8,307 nucleotides of DNA from an uncultured Gemella sp. GTDB taxonomy: Bacteria > Bacillota > Bacilli > Staphylococcales > Gemellaceae. Made by a program: the position numbers and the translations under genes. A model generated the notes under the pieces. It saw only the letters and a program-made list of their open reading frames with translations. It did not search any database and was not told where the DNA came from. Positions within the stretch are counted from its first letter, which is position 1; each line of letters starts with the position of its first letter. The stretch lies in assembly GCA_947254465.1 (NCBI GenBank), contig CAMYEU010000068.1, positions 1 to 8,307 of the forward strand. Direction: 5' to 3'. Shown one piece after another: positions 5,410-8,307 of this stretch.

Positions 5410-6817
5410 TTATTTATAATCGTTTTTAGCGTCTGGTTTTTGACCTTTATCTTTATTAATATCTACAGGTAAAGTTCCATCTAATTGCCAATCGTTCCAA
5501 CCACCATCATAGAAGTAAGTGTTAGCGCGACCTGTAAGTTGAGTCATAAACCATGGAACTGCGTTTCGCCATCCTGTACCACAATATAAAGCGATTTTAT
5601 CTGTTTCTTGGATTCCTTGACCTTTCCATAGATTATAGATTTCTTGAGGATTTCTAAGGGTTCCATCTGGATCGTAGTAGTCATTTACATCTGCTTTAGT
5701 TTCTCCAGAGAATCCGAAGATAACCCCTTGAGGTTCACCAGCTTTTTCTATGTAATCATATCCACTAGTTTTACCAGTGTATTCATCCCAAGATCTAATA
5801 CTTACAAGTTTAAGACCTTCATTTTTAACTTTTTCAGCAACATCTTTAACACGAGAGATATCATATTCTGGGTGAGCAGGAATATTTACTCCGAAGCTAG
5901 TTGCTTCTTTTGGAGTATTTACAGTAGTTTCTGTTTCAAAACCTGCATCTTTCCACACTTTAAGTCCACCGTTCATTACGCGAACATCTTTAACACCAGC
6001 CTATTTAAGAGCCCAATTTACCCTGAATCCTGCAGATGCATCATCAGAATAAATGATTATAGTTTTATTACTTGTAATACCTTGTTTTAATAAGTTTTTC
6101 TTGATTTCTTCAGCTGATCGTAAGTTCCATACAGGCCCATCCTCTATCCAGTCTGTGTTAAAGTGATATGCTCCTTTAATATGTTCTTTATAATTTTTGG
6201 CTTTATCACCTTCACCTCATGAAATTTCAAAAATAGCGTAATCATTATTTGTATATGTTTCTGTTTCTTTGCCATCTTGTATATCTTTAACCCACTGAGG
6301 TGAAACTAGATTTTGATATTCAGGATAAGATACTAAATTCGTTTTATTTGCATCATTATTTGAAAATTTTTTATAATCATCGAATTTATAAACTTCATAG
6401 CCAAGAGAGGCTAGTTTATCAGCAACTTTAGAAGTATTGTCTTTATTGGTATCGTAGACAACTGTTTTTTTCTTTTTATCTAAGCCTTTATCACTAATAA
6501 ACTTATCTTCTTTATCTTTGTTAACTTTACCAATAAATGATGCACTATATTGAATTGAATTTTTTAAATGGCCACCATTTTTGATTTCATCAACTTTAAA
6601 ACCATTATAGGCTTCGTCGTTACGTGTATCTATATACTGATACTCGCTATTATTGATATTTTTAGTGAAATCCTCTAAAGAAATAGTTTTAATCTCTTTG
6701 TTTACATTAGAACTTGTATGAACATCTTTTGTAGAACAGCCCTGAAATAATTAAACTTGAACTAAGTAAGAGAACTCCTATTTTTTTAAAGTATGTCATA
6801 TTTATAATATGCGACAA
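5410..6817 (-). pseudogene. Three-domain rhodanese-like sulfurtransferase lipoprotein, disrupted
   Basis: When repaired, this reads as a 468-residue secreted lipoprotein. The signal peptide ends in the lipobox ISGC with lipidation Cys27. Three rhodanese-like domains follow at about residues 55-150, 175-295 and 322-450. Domain 1 (YIDTRNDEAYNG, VVYDTNKDNT) and domain 2 (IIIYSDDASAGFRV, MNGGLKVW) carry Asp where catalytic Cys would be. Domain 3 has the active loop CGTGWR (412-417) and DGGWNDW. Such proteins transfer sulfane sulfur; here at the outer membrane face. Three lesions break it: an extra G in the lipobox codon (GGG; CCC at 6740-6742), TGA at 6219-6217 where Trp is expected (ISWGEGD) and TAG at 6003-6001 (WALK-stop-AGV). 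The start is taken as TTG 6817, with GGGAGG at 6828-6833; ATG 6799 is in frame but too far from it. The 188-residue open remnant from 5976 has no ribosome site. Sequencing error is possible, but no other gene here is damaged. Confidence 0.85.
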
Positions 6818-6849
6818 TCTGCCGCTTCCTCCCATATTTTTCCAATTTA

Positions 6850-6877
6850 ATTATAATATAAAAAATATGAAAAACAA
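6850..6877 (-). promoter_or_regulatory. Promoter of the rhodanese lipoprotein pseudogene
   Basis: On the minus strand, TTGTTT (6877-6872), a 16-nt spacer and a perfect TATAAT (6855-6850). It lies just upstream of GGGAGG at 6833-6828, so the predicted leader is very short. Confidence 0.6.
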
Positions 6878-7117
6878 ATACGTTTTAAATTTTTTTTATA
6901 ATTAATATTTTTAGTTTTATATTGGAAATGGATACAACATTGATTTAAAGATGGTTTATGTAAACTGATAACATATTTCAATTAGACATAAATTGTAAAA
7001 ATAAAAATTTTAAAAAAATTAGAATTAGAATCCATACATAAAAGTAATCTTTAAAAAAAATAGGATATTTATAAAAAAAAATTTAAATTTAAGTTGATTT
7101 TTTAATAAAATAACCGT
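6878..7117. other. AT-rich divergent intergenic region with no gene
   Basis: This is the middle of a 391-nt gap between two divergent genes. I see no credible coding frame, RNA gene or terminator. It is dominated by A-tracts and T-tracts, which suggests curved DNA. The only ordered element is a short palindrome, GTTTA-TG-TAAAC, at 6954-6965. The control signals I can support lie at its two edges: the rhodanese promoter and the prdC-like promoter. Confidence 0.6.
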
Positions 7118-7146
7118 TTGCAAAAATAACAAAACTGTTATACAAT
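7118..7146 (+). promoter_or_regulatory. Promoter of prdC-like gene
   Basis: TTGCAA (7118-7123), a 17-nt spacer and TACAAT (7141-7146). A second register uses TATACA (7139-7144) with an extended TGT at 7136-7138. Either gives a start near 7152 and a leader of about 55 nt. A palindrome at 7126-7141 fills the spacer and the -10. Confidence 0.65.
7126..7141. promoter_or_regulatory. Candidate operator palindrome over the prdC-like promoter
   Basis: ATAACA-AAAC-TGTTAT: perfect 6-bp arms and a 4-nt centre, lying between -35 and -10 and touching the -10. Its position suits a repressor site. The regulator is unknown, and I could not match the site confidently to a Rex, FNR or CRP consensus. Confidence 0.45.
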
Positions 7147-7151
7147 AAATT

Positions 7152-7173
7152 CAGTAGAAGTTTTAGACTACTG
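7152..7173 (+). promoter_or_regulatory. Leader hairpin of prdC-like gene
   Basis: CAGTAG (7152-7157) pairs with CTACTG (7168-7173) across a 10-nt loop, right at the predicted 5' end of the transcript. It might stabilise the mRNA 5' end. There is no T-run, so it is not a terminator. Confidence 0.4.
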
Positions 7174-7193
7174 CTTGTAAAGAAATCTTGAGG

Positions 7194-7201
7194 AAAGGAG
7201 G
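7194..7201 (+). promoter_or_regulatory. Ribosome binding site of prdC-like gene
   Basis: AAAGGAGG, 7 nt before ATG 7209. It is a near-perfect site that fixes the start and suggests high expression. Confidence 0.9.
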
Positions 7202-7208
7202 AAAAGGT

Positions 7209-8258
7209 ATGTTAGAGTTTAATGTTGAAAAAATCAATATTCCGCTAAAACAACATGTTGGTGGACCATGTAAAGCTATCGTAAATGTAGGAGATCATGT
7301 AAAACGTGGTCAACTTGTCGCAGTACCTAATGGGTTAGGTGCTAATATTCATACTAGTTTATCAGGTGAAGTAGAAGAAGTGAACGATATGGAAATAATC
7401 GTTAAATTAGATAAAGAACAAACTGATGATTATGTGAGATTAGAACAAACTGATGACAAATTACAAAAAATCAAAGATGCTGGTATCGTTGGAGTTGGTG
7501 GAGCTGGATTCCCAACTGGAATTAAGTTATCTGCACAAATTCCTGGAGGATATGTTATTGCAAATGCAGCAGAATGTGAACCTATTTTAGGTCACAATGT
7601 TAAATTTATGGAAGAAAATCCAGAAGCATTAGTACGAGGTTTAAAATATATTTTAGAGTTAACGGGTGCTAAAGAAGGATATATTGCAATAAAAACAAAA
7701 TATCGTAAAGCACTATTAGCACTAGGGAAAGCTTGTAAAGATGAACCTAATATTAGTATTAAAATATTACCTAATATGTATCCAGCAGGAGATGAGCGTG
7801 TTATCGTAAGAGAAACACTAGGTGTTATTTTAAAACCAGGACAATTACCTTTAGAAGCAAATGCTATTATCTCGAATGTAGAAACAATTAAACGTATAGT
7901 GGAAGCAATCGAGGAAGATAAACCATTAATAGACAAAGATATCACAGTAGGTGGACGTGTACAAAATCCAAGTATTTTCTTAGATGTACCAATTGGATTA
8001 CCTATAAGTGTATTTATAGAAAAAGCTGGTGGTTATATTAATCCACATGGTGAAATAGTACGTGGTGGACCATTTACAGGTCGTCCTGCACAAGAAAATG
8101 ATCCTATTAATAAAACAACAGGTGGATTACTTGTAGCAATGCCATATCCACAAGAAAAAGAAAAAGTAGGAATACTTATTTGTGAATGTGGGGCACAAGA
8201 AGAGCGCTTACGTCAAATAGCCGATGGAATGGGTGCAGAAGTAGTATCTGTTCAAATG
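7209..8258 (+). CDS. prdC: PrdC-like (RnfC-family) electron-transfer protein, 3'-truncated
   Basis: The first 350 residues of an RnfC-homologous protein; the frame is open up to the library adapter at 8259, which removes the C-terminus. The N-terminal domain (IPLKQHVGGPC at 11-21, GDHVKRGQLVA, GLGANIHTSLSG) is the RnfC-type barrel-sandwich domain. GVGGAGFPT at residues 95-103 and ANAAECEP at 118-125 are the nucleotide/flavin-binding signature shared with RnfC and the NuoF class, followed by an SLBB-like region (about 240-300). GLGANIH and the late ECGAQEERLRQIADGMGAEVV segment favour PrdC, the NADH-linked electron donor to D-proline reductase, over RnfC of the ion-pumping Rnf complex. No [4Fe-4S] ferredoxin cluster is seen in this part. 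Residues 325-327 are CEC. Clostridial PrdC proteins are reported to carry selenocysteine, and here no in-frame TGA occurs. It is likely the first gene of an operon continuing beyond the window. The family is secure; PrdC versus RnfC is about 70%. Confidence 0.8.
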
Positions 8259-8307
8259 CTGTCTCTTATACACATCTCCGAGCCCACGAGACATCTCAGG
8301 ATCTCGT
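8259..8307 (-). other. Illumina Nextera read-2 adapter with i7 index (not genomic)
   Basis: CTGTCTCTTATACACATCT (8259-8277) is the mosaic end, followed by the read-2 adapter to 8292. ATCTCAGG (8293-8300) is recognised as an i7 index (N715), and ATCTCGT begins the P7 oligo. With the left adapter, it shows that the whole sequence is one complete tagged library insert or an untrimmed contig. Confidence 0.98.

Noticed and set aside
5410..5976. Stand-alone 188-residue rhodanese gene starting at 5976
   Set aside because: No ribosome binding site precedes that ATG, it falls in the middle of domain 2, and clear in-frame homologous sequence continues upstream of the TAG. It is the remnant of a longer gene.
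5644..6090. Plus-strand open frame of 148 codons
   Set aside because: It is opposite the rhodanese gene, has odd Ser/Phe-rich composition and no ribosome site. It is a shadow.
6217..6219. TGA read as Trp or selenocysteine (genetic code change or recoding)
   Set aside because: Other genes in the window use TGG for Trp, and the same gene also has a TAG and a frameshift, so simple gene decay or error explains it better. I see no evident selenocysteine-insertion hairpin.
6878..7117. CRISPR array, riboswitch or small RNA in the large divergent gap
   Set aside because: No spaced repeats, no conserved aptamer-like core and no terminator; only A/T tracts and one 12-bp palindrome are visible.
7592..7945. 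Minus-strand open frame inside the prdC-like gene
   Set aside because: Shadow; the plus strand carries conserved RnfC-family motifs and is open throughout.

Overview
The window is an AT-rich, low-GC Gram-positive (Bacillota) fragment with short intergenic gaps, strong AGGAGG-type ribosome binding sites and classic hairpin/T-run terminators. A membrane-anchored HtrA under a CiaR-like promoter, a Bacilli-type GalU and a PrdC-like protein make a Gemella-like oral or commensal Firmicute my best guess (moderate to low confidence, inferred from protein character only). The outermost bases are not genomic. Positions 1-43 and 8259-8307 are Illumina Nextera adapters with readable i5 and i7 indices, so the biological insert is 44-8258 and both end genes are cut by library construction, not by evolution.

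Layout, left to right. (1) 44-1206: the 3' part of pgeF (YfiH/LACC1 family), followed after a 26-nt gap by an unrecognised cytosolic protein with a TTG start, ending in a bidirectional terminator. (2) 1210-2254: two unrecognised small membrane proteins, one leftward with about six membrane spans and one rightward with about four. They are read from overlapping face-to-face promoters. (3) 2285-3753: htrA, a membrane-anchored trypsin-like/PDZ serine protease, with a CiaR-box-like direct repeat exactly 10 nt upstream of an extended -10, and its own terminator. (4) 3897-5405: galU (UDP-glucose pyrophosphorylase) with its own promoter and terminator, then a Nudix hydrolase, ending in a second bidirectional terminator. 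(5) 5410-6877: a leftward gene for a three-domain rhodanese lipoprotein, broken by a one-base insertion in the lipobox and two nonsense codons. (6) 7118-8258: the promoter, leader and first 350 codons of a PrdC/RnfC-family electron-transfer gene, cut by the right adapter.

How it fits together. Most of the window concerns the cell envelope: peptidoglycan-linked PgeF, surface quality control by HtrA, UDP-glucose supply by GalU for glycolipid, capsule or teichoic acid, and a cell-surface sulfurtransferase relic. The right edge probably opens a proline-reductase (prd) or related NADH-linked electron-transfer operon. I found no complete new multi-gene system. The points that most deserve follow-up are the CiaR-like htrA promoter, the calcium-loop-like DxDxDG insertion in the HtrA loop just before the catalytic serine, the decayed rhodanese lipoprotein, and the palindrome over the prdC-like promoter.
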